Origin: Clostridiales bacterium
GTDB lineage: Bacteria; Bacillota; DSM-16504; Desulfitibacterales; JAICDB01
NCBI GenBank assembly: GCA_020063565.1
Contig: JAICDB010000005.1
Coordinates: 62,001-126,000, forward strand
Direction of reading: 5' to 3'
DNA: 64,000 nt
This document shows positions 42,555-51,456 of the stretch, piece after piece. Below the pieces are notes generated by a model. The model was not told the DNA's origin and did no database searches. It was given only the letters and a program-made list of their open reading frames with translations. The first letter of the stretch is position 1. Each line of letters opens with the position of its first letter. The position numbers and the translations under genes were made by a program.

Positions 42555-43427
42555 TTAGTAACTCCTTTCATTATTGATAACCTCATCTAAAAATTGCAGA
42601 TAATGTTCATATCTCCATTCAGCTATTTCTCCTTGCTCAACCGCTTTCTTTATGGCACATTGTGGTTCTTTATTATGAAGACACGTGGAAAATTTACAAT
42701 TTTGTTGCCTTACAGCAAACTCCGGAAAAAGAGGACCTAACTCCTCTCTAACCATGTCTTTAGGTAAATAGAGTCTGCTAAAGCCAGGAGTATCTGCCAC
42801 TAGGCCGCCGTTTTTCATAACGAGAAGTTGTGCATGCCTTGTGGTATGTTTTCCCCTCTTTAATTTTTTACTCACTTCACCGGTTTTTAGAGATAACTCA
42901 GGTAAAATTGCATTAAGAATACTAGACTTTCCGACGCCTGAAGCTCCTGCTAAAACTGAAATCTTTCCTGCAAATCTACTTTTTATTTCATCTATTCCTT
43001 CTCCTGTTTTTGCACTTGATATGATAACATCATAGCCTATTTTTTCGTATTCATTTACAATGGCCAGTTTTTCAGTTGTCAAATCAATTTTATTAAAGAT
43101 GATAATAGGCTCTAAAGAATTGACCTCTGCCAAAATCAACAATCGGTCAAGTAGTACCAGGTCCGGTTCGGGATTGGTAAGGGCAGAAACAATTAACAAC
43201 TGGTCTACGTTAGCCACTGGTGGACGGTAGAGCTCATTTTTTCTGGGTAAAATCTTTTCAATAACACCTTTATTGCCATTGACAGGGGTAAAAATAACTT
43301 TATCTCCGGGTAAAACATCTTGTTTTTTTAAGCGATGGACTCCCCGTAATTTACATTCCCATTTTTTTCCCTCATTATCTAGTACATAGTAAAAACTGCT
43401 GTATCGACTTAATAAAACGCCTTCCAG
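42555..43427 (-). CDS. rsgA: Ribosome small-subunit GTPase RsgA (apparent CTG start)
   Basis: RsgA is a permuted GTPase assisting late 30S maturation. The protein has an N-terminal OB fold, a G domain (IIIFNKIDL as G4, ISSAKTGEGI as G5, P-loop VLAGASGVGKSSILN, and DTPGF) and a C-terminal zinc finger CKFSTCLHNKEPQCAIKK. The first ATG/GTG/TTG in frame is GTG 43217, which would delete the OB fold. The frame stays open upstream and encodes EGVLLSRYSSFYYVLDNEGK and PGDKVIFTPVNG, a complete OB fold. It begins at CTG 43427, 6 bases after GGGGGTGG. CTG is therefore the likely start (290 residues). It begins 14 bp after the prkC stop. Confidence 0.92.
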   Translation of the reverse strand: MEGVLLSRYSSFYYVLDNEGKKWECKLRGVHRLKKQDVLPGDKVIFTPVNGNKGVIEKILPRKNELYRPPVANVDQLLIVSALTNPEPDLVLLDRLLILAEVNSLEPIIIFNKIDLTTEKLAIVNEYEKIGYDVIISSAKTGEGIDEIKSRFAGKISVLAGASGVGKSSILNAILPELSLKTGEVSKKLKRGKHTTRHAQLLVMKNGGLVADTPGFSRLYLPKDMVREELGPLFPEFAVRQQNCKFSTCLHNKEPQCAIKKAVEQGEIAEWRYEHYLQFLDEVINNERSY

Positions 43428-43440
43428 ATTAACCCACCCC

Positions 43441-45246
43441 CTACGATACCGGTTTTTGTTCTACCAGAGCATTATCCCAGTAAACTTTCACGATACCTTC
43501 TCCATAATACGGTATGCTTACCTTTACAAAATCTCCAGGCTCATGTTTATTTAAGTACTCTTGATGTTCGCCCTTTAAATCCTCAACCACAATCTTAACC
43601 AGATGTTCTTCACCATCATTAATTCTAAACTTTACTACCGCGTTTTTCGGCTTAGGTCCGGGCCCCTTGCTCACCACCAAATTAATTGTAGAATCCTGCA
43701 AAATTTCTTCACCAGGCGAAACATCTTGTTCTATTACCTGACCCGTAAAGTATTCCTCACTTGCCTGGTAAGAAACAACGCCTAATTGTAGGCGAACCTC
43801 TCTCAGCTTTGCTTCTGCCTGAGCAAGTGGAAGTCCTATCAAGTCCGGCATTGAAATATATTCCGGTTTTGCCCCTTTACTAACTTCAAGCGCTATTTCA
43901 GTACCTTCAGGTTTTAACTCACCAGCTTCAGGTATCTGGCTTATTACCCTCCCGGCAGCCACTTCTTCATTATATACTTCTTTGATATTTGGGCTTATTA
44001 AAAAACGGGCGTTTAAGATTTTAATTCTAGCTGAACGAAGTGTTTCACCTTTTACATCAGGCACTTTAATAAGTTCCGGTCCAAGGCTGACTTCAAGTTC
44101 TACAATTCTATTTCTTTTAATAATTTCCTCAGGTGCCGGTTCCTGCTTTATCACGTGATTTTCTTCAATTATTCGGTGATGTCTTTTATCAACAATTTCA
44201 AATTTAAGATTTTTTTCCTTTAGCATTCTTTGAGCTTCAGGCAGAGACTTTCCAACTACATTTGGAACCTCCACTTCCTCCACAATTAAATAACCCATAA
44301 GCGCTGCATATACAGCATAAAGTCCTCCTAAAATTAAAACTATAAATAATATCCATCCAAGGGGTTTGAGCTTACGCTTTTTGGGCACATTATTACCCTC
44401 CATTCCTCCGAAATTAGCTTTGCTCTTTATTTGATTTAATACACTTACTAAACTGTCCCTCATTTCACTAGCGCTACTAAATCTCTCATCCGGGTCCTTA
44501 CTAACTGCAGTTTCAATTATATCCTGCAGACTTTCGGGTACTTCCGGGTTTATTTCATCAACAGCCGGCAACTCTTCTTGAATATGTTTTAAAGCAACTG
44601 TAATAGGACTTTCACCGGTAAATGGTACCTTTCCGGTGACCATTTCATAAAGCACGACACCTGCAGAGTAAATATCGGACTTATAGTCTGTAATTTTACC
44701 CTTTGCCTGTTCGGGAGAAATATAGTGAACAGAGCCAACCATAGATCCGGTATATGTTATTGTTGCTTCAGTAACTGCCCTGGCAATTCCAAAATCAGTT
44801 ACTTTGACACGTCCTGTTGGAGTAATTAATATATTATGGGGTTTTATATCACGGTGAATTACTCCATTAATGTGCGCATGTTCTAAAGCATCGCAAATTT
44901 GAATGGCGATATTTATACTTCTTTCAAAGTCAAGCGGTGCCTCTTTATTGATGAGATCTTTTAGATTAGACCCTTCAACATATTCCATAACTAAATAGTG
45001 AATTTTTCCATCCTCACCAACATCATAAATACTCACAATGTTGGGATGCGAAAGGGAGGCAACAGCTTGAGCCTCTCTTCTAAATCTTTTAACGAAATCG
45101 GAATCACTTGTATATTGTTCCCTCAATATTTTTATAGTGACGGTACGATTGAGTAGGGTATCCTTGCCCTTGAAGACTTCAGCCATACCCCCGCCACCAA
45201 TTTTCTCCAATATTTTATAACGATTACTCAAAGTCTTCCCAATCAT
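43441..45246 (-). CDS. prkC: PASTA-domain Ser/Thr protein kinase PrkC
   Basis: PrkC senses muropeptides and acts in germination and cell-wall control. The protein of about 601 residues has an N-terminal kinase domain (IGGGGMAEVFKGKD, the catalytic loop HRDIKPHN, DFGIARAV), a membrane segment at about 298-320 (LGWILFIVLILGGLYAVYAA), and three PASTA repeats outside the cell (starting VEVPNVVGKS, IKVPDVKGET and ISMPDLIGLP). A C-terminal beta domain follows. ATG 45246 follows AGAGGTGAAAATA. It pairs with the phosphatase gene prpC just upstream. Confidence 0.96.
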   Translation of the reverse strand: MIGKTLSNRYKILEKIGGGGMAEVFKGKDTLLNRTVTIKILREQYTSDSDFVKRFRREAQAVASLSHPNIVSIYDVGEDGKIHYLVMEYVEGSNLKDLINKEAPLDFERSINIAIQICDALEHAHINGVIHRDIKPHNILITPTGRVKVTDFGIARAVTEATITYTGSMVGSVHYISPEQAKGKITDYKSDIYSAGVVLYEMVTGKVPFTGESPITVALKHIQEELPAVDEINPEVPESLQDIIETAVSKDPDERFSSASEMRDSLVSVLNQIKSKANFGGMEGNNVPKKRKLKPLGWILFIVLILGGLYAVYAALMGYLIVEEVEVPNVVGKSLPEAQRMLKEKNLKFEIVDKRHHRIIEENHVIKQEPAPEEIIKRNRIVELEVSLGPELIKVPDVKGETLRSARIKILNARFLISPNIKEVYNEEVAAGRVISQIPEAGELKPEGTEIALEVSKGAKPEYISMPDLIGLPLAQAEAKLREVRLQLGVVSYQASEEYFTGQVIEQDVSPGEEILQDSTINLVVSKGPGPKPKNAVVKFRINDGEEHLVKIVVEDLKGEHQEYLNKHEPGDFVKVSIPYYGEGIVKVYWDNALVEQKPVS

Positions 45247-45290
45247 TATTTTCACCTCTTTTCCCTAAGGCCTCCAATAGGACTTCTCTT

Positions 45291-46007
45291 TTAATCATTT
45301 TTAAACAACACTACCGTAATGTTGTCATTTCCATCTTTTAAAAGCGCTTCATCTATTAGTTTTTTGGTAGCTTGTCTTAAATCTGCAGCTGCAAGAACAA
45401 TCTCGTGAATTTCTTCCTTTGACAGAGCATTGAAAAGGCCATCAGTACAAAGAATTAAACAATCATTTTTTTTCATTTGTATCTCAAAAAGGTCTATATT
45501 TACATGTGGTTCAGTACCAAGGGCTCTTGTTAAGATATTTCTCTGGGGGTGAGATACAGCTTCTTCTTCACTCAAACTTCCATTTCTGATGAGTTCTCCT
45601 ACATAGGAGTGGTCAACAGTTATGGGGGTAATAGTTTTCTCATCCATTATATATGCCCTGCTGTCTCCGACATGGGCAATATATGCAGTATTCCCCTCTA
45701 TGGCAGCTGTAGTTAATGTTGTTCCCATTATATAGTCTTGCGAATTATTTTTAGAACTTTGATAAATAATACTATTGGCTTCTTCAACTGCACTCTTCAG
45801 TACTTGCACAACAGAAAAATCTTTTCTGCTGGCCTCAGAAAACACACGTTCAATTGTACGGGCAGCAATTGCACTTGCAACTTCCCCCGCTTGATGTCCG
45901 CCCATACCATCAGCAACCACATAAAGGTTGAAATCTTCTCTTATTAAAAAAGTGTCCTGATTTTTGTTTCTCTTTAAACCTATATTGGTTAAACCTTCTG
46001 CACTCAT
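45291..46007 (-). CDS. prpC: PP2C-type protein phosphatase PrpC
   Basis: PrpC dephosphorylates PrkC and its substrates. The 238-residue PP2C protein has GLKRNKNQDTF, VVADGMGGHQAGEVAS (metal site), AHVGDSRAY, HPQRNILTRALG, LCTDGLFN and the C-terminal GNDNITVVL. ATG 46007 follows GAGAGGTGGAACC. Five in-frame codons upstream are part of that ribosome-binding site. It lies between rlmN and prkC in the conserved rlmN-prpC-prkC-rsgA-rpe order. Confidence 0.96.
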   Translation of the reverse strand: MSAEGLTNIGLKRNKNQDTFLIREDFNLYVVADGMGGHQAGEVASAIAARTIERVFSEASRKDFSVVQVLKSAVEEANSIIYQSSKNNSQDYIMGTTLTTAAIEGNTAYIAHVGDSRAYIMDEKTITPITVDHSYVGELIRNGSLSEEEAVSHPQRNILTRALGTEPHVNIDLFEIQMKKNDCLILCTDGLFNALSKEEIHEIVLAAADLRQATKKLIDEALLKDGNDNITVVLFKND

Positions 46008-46034
46008 GGTTCCACCTCTCAAACCTAAAAAACA

Positions 46035-47075
46035 TTATTCTTTACCCCGTAACTGTCCACAGGCAGCATCTATGTCTGAACCTTTTTCAATTCTTATTAC
46101 ACTTTCAATTCCCTTTTTGTGAAGAATATTAATAAAACCATATATATCTTTTTTGGAAGGGCGCAGGAAATCTGTTCCCTTCACCGCGTTAACCGGTATT
46201 AGATTAACATTACATAAGAGTCCTTGTAATAAGTCTCCCAACTTAGAAGCATCTTCAGGTGAATCATTAACTCCCTTTATGAGGGTATACTCAAAGGTAA
46301 CCTTACGATTTGTCTTATCCACAAAATATTTGCAGGAATTAATAATATCTGTAATGGAGTATTTTTTATTTATGGGAACTATTTTATTTCTTTTTTCATC
46401 CCATGGGGTATGAAGGGAAACTGCCAGTACTATTGGCAAATTTTCATCTGCAAGCTTTCTAATTTGAGGTACAATGCCGCTAGTTGATACAGTAATTTTG
46501 CGAGCGCTAATATCTAAACACTCTTTATCAGTTATAATTCTTATGGCACGCAAGACATTGGCATAGTTAAGCAAAGGTTCTCCCATACCCATAAAAACAA
46601 TATTGGTTATTTTTATGTTTTCTTCATTTTCTACTGCTAAAATTTGACCAATTATTTCTGCCGTTTCCATGTTTCTTGTAAAACCGGCTTGACCTGTAGC
46701 ACAAAATGTACATCCAATCGGACATCCCACCTGTGAAGAAACACAAAGTGAATGTCGTTTTATATCTTGACCATCCTTATGCGGCATATAAACAGTTTCT
46801 ATCTTTTCACCATCTTCAAGTTCAAACAAATATTTTGTTGTTCCATCCAATTTAGAGACTTGCTTTGCAGTAAGTTTTGGCAATACTATTTTAGCTTCTT
46901 TAGCCAGTACCTGCCTGAATTCTTTAGATAAATTCAACATTTGAGCAAAATCAAAAACTTTATTTTTGTATATCCAGTTTAACAATTGTCTTGCACGAAA
47001 CCTTTGTTGCCCTAGTCCGGCAACAAACTGCTGGCAATCAGCTAAGTTTAATTCAAGCAAATTAATTCTTGCCAT
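46035..47075 (-). CDS. rlmN: 23S rRNA (adenine2503-C2)/tRNA methyltransferase RlmN
   Basis: RlmN is a radical SAM methyltransferase acting on A2503 of 23S rRNA and A37 of tRNA. The 346-residue protein has the cluster motif CVSSQVGCPIGCTFCATGQAG, the GEPLLNYANV segment and the essential C-terminal Cys in AACGQLRG. An N-terminal helical accessory domain covers about residues 1-100. GGGGCTATAGGATA precedes the ATG. The resolving Cys and the cluster are both present, so it is expected to be active. Confidence 0.97.
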   Translation of the reverse strand: MARINLLELNLADCQQFVAGLGQQRFRARQLLNWIYKNKVFDFAQMLNLSKEFRQVLAKEAKIVLPKLTAKQVSKLDGTTKYLFELEDGEKIETVYMPHKDGQDIKRHSLCVSSQVGCPIGCTFCATGQAGFTRNMETAEIIGQILAVENEENIKITNIVFMGMGEPLLNYANVLRAIRIITDKECLDISARKITVSTSGIVPQIRKLADENLPIVLAVSLHTPWDEKRNKIVPINKKYSITDIINSCKYFVDKTNRKVTFEYTLIKGVNDSPEDASKLGDLLQGLLCNVNLIPVNAVKGTDFLRPSKKDIYGFINILHKKGIESVIRIEKGSDIDAACGQLRGKE

Positions 47076-47133
47076 TATCCTATAGCCCCTTCATTATTAG
47101 TATTTTTATTATCCGGGCAAATAACTTCCATTA

Positions 47134-48486
47134 TTATATTTTTCTCATCCTGGAAATAAAAAAACCGTCACAGTTATGTATTTGCGGTAGAAGCTGTATG
47201 TAACCTTTTTGGGCATTTTGTTTATCTCTGTCATCTTTTAAAATACTTTCCGGCAGATATGGCAATATGGACTCTAGTTTAAAGGATGGATTTTTACTTA
47301 AAAAAGATTGTATTACTTCTATATTTTCCTCATCATTTATACTACAAGTACTATAAACCAGAACTCCGCCTTTTTTCACACAAGTTGCAGCGTTTTCTAT
47401 AATCTCCCTTTGTAATTTACTTATTTTTGTAATATCTTTTTCTTTCTTTTTCCACCTGGCATCAGGTCTTTTTAAAACTCCCATGCCTGTACAAGGTACA
47501 TCCAGCAAAAGAAAATCTGCTTTATTTTGATATAATTCACCCAGAGTTGTAGCATCCTTTACTTTAGCATCAACACAGGTTATTCCAAGTTTTTGACAGT
47601 TTTCTTTTATTAGTTTTATTTTATGGGGATGGATATCAAATGCCTTGATAGTAGCATCATCTTCCACCAGCGCTGCCATATGAGTTGTTTTCCCACCTGG
47701 TGCAGCGCAGCCATCTATAATAAATGACTTCTTTTCTGGCGCCACTATCCTTGCCACCAGTTGCGAAGCCTCATCCTGGATTAAAAATTTACCTTCGTTA
47801 AATGCCTTACTTTTACTTAAGCCTTCAGCCATGGATGTTACTACAAGACTTTCGGGTATGTAAGCAGATTCTTTCGTATCTATCCCCTCTGCAAGTAATT
47901 CTTCCCGTAATTTATTTCTGGAAGTTTTTAAGGTATTGGTACGAAGTATAAGAAAACTCGGAGTATTGTTATATTGGCATAGTTTTATTGTATCCTCTAC
48001 TCCAAATTTTTTAAACCAGCGGTCAACCATCCATTCGGGATGATAATATTTTAAAGAAATTGCCTTAATGGGGTCAGTCTTAATATCTGGAAATTTAATA
48101 TCTTCCTTTTTTCGTACAACATTTCTTAGAACCCCATTAACAAATTTAACGCTGCCCTTATTCCCGTACTTTTTAGCTAACTCGACAGATTCATTACATG
48201 CTGCTGATTCAGGAACCTTTTCCATAAAAAAAATCTGGTAAATTCCTGTATATAGGATGTATTTAATCCAGGGGTGAATTTTCTTTTTTGAAACAAACTT
48301 GTTCAATATCCACTGTAACGTGTTTTTGCTTCGTATTGTACCGTAGGAAAGCTCCGTCAAAAAACGACGCTCAAGCGGAGCAAAAGAGCTCCGCTTGAGC
48401 TGTTTATCCAGTGCTATATTAGCATAGGCATCTTTTTCCAATACATTGTATACTACCTTTAATGCAGTATCCCTTACTATATCCAT
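47134..48486 (-). CDS. rsmB: 16S rRNA (cytosine967-C5)-methyltransferase
   Basis: RsmB methylates C967 of 16S rRNA. The 450-residue protein has an N-terminal NusB-like RNA-binding domain (about 1-140, LDKQLKRSSFAPLERRFLTELSYG). The C-terminal methyltransferase domain has IDGCAAPGGKTTHMA as SAM site and two catalytic cysteines in LDVPCTGMGVL and YSTCSINDEEN. AGAAGGGGAGTAGC precedes the ATG. It lies 12 bp from the zinc peptidase gene. Confidence 0.96.
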   Translation of the reverse strand: MDIVRDTALKVVYNVLEKDAYANIALDKQLKRSSFAPLERRFLTELSYGTIRSKNTLQWILNKFVSKKKIHPWIKYILYTGIYQIFFMEKVPESAACNESVELAKKYGNKGSVKFVNGVLRNVVRKKEDIKFPDIKTDPIKAISLKYYHPEWMVDRWFKKFGVEDTIKLCQYNNTPSFLILRTNTLKTSRNKLREELLAEGIDTKESAYIPESLVVTSMAEGLSKSKAFNEGKFLIQDEASQLVARIVAPEKKSFIIDGCAAPGGKTTHMAALVEDDATIKAFDIHPHKIKLIKENCQKLGITCVDAKVKDATTLGELYQNKADFLLLDVPCTGMGVLKRPDARWKKKEKDITKISKLQREIIENAATCVKKGGVLVYSTCSINDEENIEVIQSFLSKNPSFKLESILPYLPESILKDDRDKQNAQKGYIQLLPQIHNCDGFFISRMRKI

Positions 48487-48498
48487 GCTACTCCCCTT

Positions 48499-49191
48499 CT
48501 ATTCGTCACCAAATAATCTCGCCAATACAAGTAATCTTACCAGGTTGAGAACTGCTGTAATGGCAGCTGCTACATAGGTTAGCGCAGCCGCAGTAAGGAC
48601 TTTTCTAACAGCCCCCACTTCCTGCCCTGCTATCAAGCCTTCTTTTTGTAATACAGCTATTGCTCTACTGCTGGCATTGAATTCAACAGGCAATGTTACC
48701 AGTTGAAAGAGTACTACCAGTGTAAAAGCTAAAACCCCTATCTTCACTAAAGCGGGGGCACCCATAATTAAACCCAGAAATAATAGTGGAAAAGATAAAG
48801 ATGAACCAATACTGGTTACTGGAACCAGAGTAGATCTGACTTCCAAGGGAAAATAACCCCTATCATGCTGTATGGCGTGTCCAGTTTCGTGGGCTGCAAC
48901 ACCTATAGCAGCAAGTGAAGTGCTTTTATAAACCTCCGGTGATAACCTTAATTTTTTATTTCTCGGGTCATAGTGGTCTCCTAACCTCTGACCAATCATT
49001 TCTACTTCCACATCATGAATACCACTGCTTCTCAACAGTCTCCGCGCTACATCTGCCCCTGTGAAACCAGTAGCAGACGGAACTCTTAAATAACGGTTAA
49101 AGGTACTTTGTACTTTGCCTTGAGCATAAATAGATATGATAATTGCCGGAATTAAAATAATGAAGGTAGGATCAAAAAACGGGAAAAACAT
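48499..49191 (-). CDS. Membrane zinc metallopeptidase (YugP family)
   Basis: The 230-residue protein belongs to the YugP neutral zinc metallopeptidase family. It has an N-terminal membrane segment (PTFIILIPAIIISIYAQ), the HExxH site in VAAHETGHAIQHD near residue 110, and three further membrane segments in the C-terminal half (SLSFPLLFLGLIMG, LAFTLVVLFQLVTLPV, ALTYVAAAITAVLNLVRLL). The physiological substrate is unknown. Its position between DUF116 and rsmB is common in Clostridia. AAAGGGAGGCTGGTAGAT precedes the ATG. Confidence 0.9.
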   Translation of the reverse strand: MFFPFFDPTFIILIPAIIISIYAQGKVQSTFNRYLRVPSATGFTGADVARRLLRSSGIHDVEVEMIGQRLGDHYDPRNKKLRLSPEVYKSTSLAAIGVAAHETGHAIQHDRGYFPLEVRSTLVPVTSIGSSLSFPLLFLGLIMGAPALVKIGVLAFTLVVLFQLVTLPVEFNASSRAIAVLQKEGLIAGQEVGAVRKVLTAAALTYVAAAITAVLNLVRLLVLARLFGDE

Positions 49192-49247
49192 ATCTACCAG
49201 CCTCCCTTTTTAAGGTTTTAGTTTTTTTATGTATTATACCACGCTTT

Positions 49248-50027
49248 CTATTTTTTTAAATTATTTATTTGTAAAAAAAACTTTGTAGCTTCTTCAACAG
49301 CTTCCAAATTAACACATGTGTTAAAACATGGTCCCTGTGGTCTAATGTTTAATACTCCTAGAACCGGTAATGGTGTATCTTGAATTCCGCTGCACAGGTC
49401 CCTTTCACAGGCTATTGCAACTACCGCTCTAGGTTTAAACTCCTTTATAAATTTACGCGCTAGAGTTCCCCCTGAGGCAACTACAAAGCTAACACCATAT
49501 TTTTCAGTTAATGAATGCAAATCATCTACAACACATTTTCCACATCTTTTACAGTTTTTCGAATCTATAGTTATTTTATGGGGACATTCACTCCATTGTA
49601 AGCAGTGAGGAGCCAAAATCATAACTTCTTGAGGATCCAGTTTAACTTCCTGATTTTTTACCAGCTGGTTATTTACCGCAATGAATGACCTCTTTATTGT
49701 TTCTTTATCAACCCCTAAAATTTTGCCTAAATAAAGCGCTACCGGAAAAAGAGCATTAGTGGCCATAAGCATAATTTTTTGCAAAAAGGGCAACGGTTTT
49801 TGTCTTATGAGATTAAAAACTAATCCTAGTACCCCTACACCAAGCAAAATCAGCATTACTAGAAGAAAGCCACCAACAATAATTAATAAAACTTTATGTA
49901 AGGTACTTGCATCGTTCACTACTAAATAGTATGCTACCAAGAGGGTAATTCCTATCAAAAACAAACTCAGGGAAATTAAACCTATAAAAATTCTTTTCTT
50001 GGTATTAGCGATAAAAGATACCTCCAC
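49248..50027 (-). CDS. DUF116 domain membrane protein
   Basis: The roughly 259-residue protein has two N-terminal membrane segments (LISLSLFLIGITLLVAYYLVV and VLLIIVGGFLLVMLILLGVGVLGL). A cytoplasmic DUF116 domain follows with conserved cysteines: LAPHCLQWSECPHKI, CKRCGKCVVDDLHSL, ACERDLCSGI and GPCFNTCVN. The cysteine pattern suggests metal or Fe-S binding. Its function is not known, but it is regularly encoded next to fmt in Clostridia. GTG 50027 fits the upstream GGGAGAG. GTG 50036, overlapping the fmt stop, is an alternative. Confidence 0.85.
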   Translation of the reverse strand: MEVSFIANTKKRIFIGLISLSLFLIGITLLVAYYLVVNDASTLHKVLLIIVGGFLLVMLILLGVGVLGLVFNLIRQKPLPFLQKIMLMATNALFPVALYLGKILGVDKETIKRSFIAVNNQLVKNQEVKLDPQEVMILAPHCLQWSECPHKITIDSKNCKRCGKCVVDDLHSLTEKYGVSFVVASGGTLARKFIKEFKPRAVVAIACERDLCSGIQDTPLPVLGVLNIRPQGPCFNTCVNLEAVEEATKFFLQINNLKK

Positions 50028-50032
50028 AACAA

Positions 50033-50965
50033 TCACTCTCCCAAAATATCGCCCTTTTCCACATTATAACCCCTTAAAAAAGCAGACGCACTCATCCTTT
50101 TCTTCCCCGGTGGCTGAAGTTCAGTAATTATTATTTTTCCTTTTTTTGTGCCTACTTCAATTCCTTTATCAGGGATGATATCTAAAATTTTCCCAGGATG
50201 AAATACGCTATCTTTTTCACTAATTTCAGTCTTCCAAACTTTCAGCCTTTTGCCGTGAAGTGTTGTATAAGCACCCGGCCAGGGGTTTAGCCCCCGTACT
50301 TTATTAAAAATTTTTTCTGCTGAAGAGTTCCAGTCTATTTTTTCAACCTGCCTGTCTAGCATACTGACATAAGTAGCAAAGTTATCATCTTGCTTTCTTG
50401 GTTTGACTATTCCATTCTGCAGTCCTTCCAATGTTTCAATAAGAAGCTCTGCACCCAGCGAAGCAAGTTTATCATGAACTGTCCCTACAGTATCCTCCAT
50501 TGAAATGTTAATCTTCTTTTGCAGCAGGATATCCCCTGTATCCAATCCTTTATCCATTAACATAGTTGTTACACCGGTTTCTTTTTCACCATTTATTACC
50601 GCCCAGTGAATCGGCGCTGCTCCCCTGTATTTTGGCAACAAAGAAGCATGGACATTAATGCATCCATATGGTGGTAAGTGTAAAATTTCTTCCGGTAAAA
50701 TTTGACCATATGCCACTACAATAATCGCTTCCGGAGACATACTTTGTAACTGTTCTAAAACATCTTCTTCCTTTATACTCCTTGGCTGATATACGGGAAT
50801 ACCTAACTTCTCGGACATAGTTTTTACAGGAGGAGGTTGAAGTTGTTTACCTCTTCCCTTTGGTCGGTCAGGTTGAGTATAGGAGGCTATTACTTCATGT
50901 TTTTCTGCAAGTTTTTGTAACGTTGGAACAGCAAAGTCCGGTGTTCCCATAAATACTACTCGCAA
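50033..50965 (-). CDS. fmt: Methionyl-tRNA formyltransferase
   Basis: Fmt formylates initiator Met-tRNA using 10-formyltetrahydrofolate. The 310-residue protein has MRVVFMGTPDFAVPTLQKL, the folate-binding and catalytic segment INVHASLLPKYRGAAPIHWA, and MLMDKGLDTGDILLQ. The C-terminal tRNA-binding domain starts at about 205 (PWPGAYTTLHGKRLKVWK). The start is TTG with GAGGTGATGTAAACT. It follows def by 24 bp, the usual def-fmt arrangement. Confidence 0.97.
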   Translation of the reverse strand: MRVVFMGTPDFAVPTLQKLAEKHEVIASYTQPDRPKGRGKQLQPPPVKTMSEKLGIPVYQPRSIKEEDVLEQLQSMSPEAIIVVAYGQILPEEILHLPPYGCINVHASLLPKYRGAAPIHWAVINGEKETGVTTMLMDKGLDTGDILLQKKINISMEDTVGTVHDKLASLGAELLIETLEGLQNGIVKPRKQDDNFATYVSMLDRQVEKIDWNSSAEKIFNKVRGLNPWPGAYTTLHGKRLKVWKTEISEKDSVFHPGKILDIIPDKGIEVGTKKGKIIITELQPPGKKRMSASAFLRGYNVEKGDILGE

Positions 50966-50989
50966 AGTTTACATCACCTCAATATTCGG

Positions 50990-51439
50990 CTAATTTTGTT
51001 TTTCTACCCTATCAATAAACAAAATACCATCCAGATGATCTATTTCATGTTGCAGTGCTCTTGCTAATAATCCCTTAGCTTTGATTGTAATCTTTTCTCC
51101 ATTTCTGTTAAGCCCTTCTACAACAACCTTTAACGGACGGGTAACCTCTTCTTCTACACCTGGAATGCTTAAACATCCTTCAACTTCCTTTGCTGTTTTT
51201 TTAGAAGCGGATACTATTTCAGGATTAATAAGCTCAATTAAACCTTCCCCTACATCCACTACAATTACCCGTTTAGATACCCCTATCTGAGGTGCGGCCA
51301 AGCCGACACCTGGTGCATCATACATTGTGTCAGCCATATTGTCTAAAAGCTTTTCAATGTTGCTATTTATTTTCTTAACATGGACTGCCTTTTCCCTTAA
51401 CACCGGATCGCCTATTTTTACTATTTGATAAACTGCCAT
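50990..51439 (-). CDS. def: Peptide deformylase
   Basis: Def removes the N-formyl group from nascent proteins. The 149-residue protein has all three motifs: [18 protein letters not shown] (metal Cys) and HEIDHLDG (metal His and catalytic Glu). ATG 51439 follows AAGGAGGAAAATCAA. An upstream in-frame ATG overlaps the end of priA and is rejected. The gene is of the short Clostridial type. Confidence 0.97.
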   Translation of the reverse strand: MAVYQIVKIGDPVLREKAVHVKKINSNIEKLLDNMADTMYDAPGVGLAAPQIGVSKRVIVVDVGEGLIELINPEIVSASKKTAKEVEGCLSIPGVEEEVTRPLKVVVEGLNRNGEKITIKAKGLLARALQHEIDHLDGILFIDRVEKQN

Positions 51440-51456
51440 TTGATTTTCCTCCTTTA

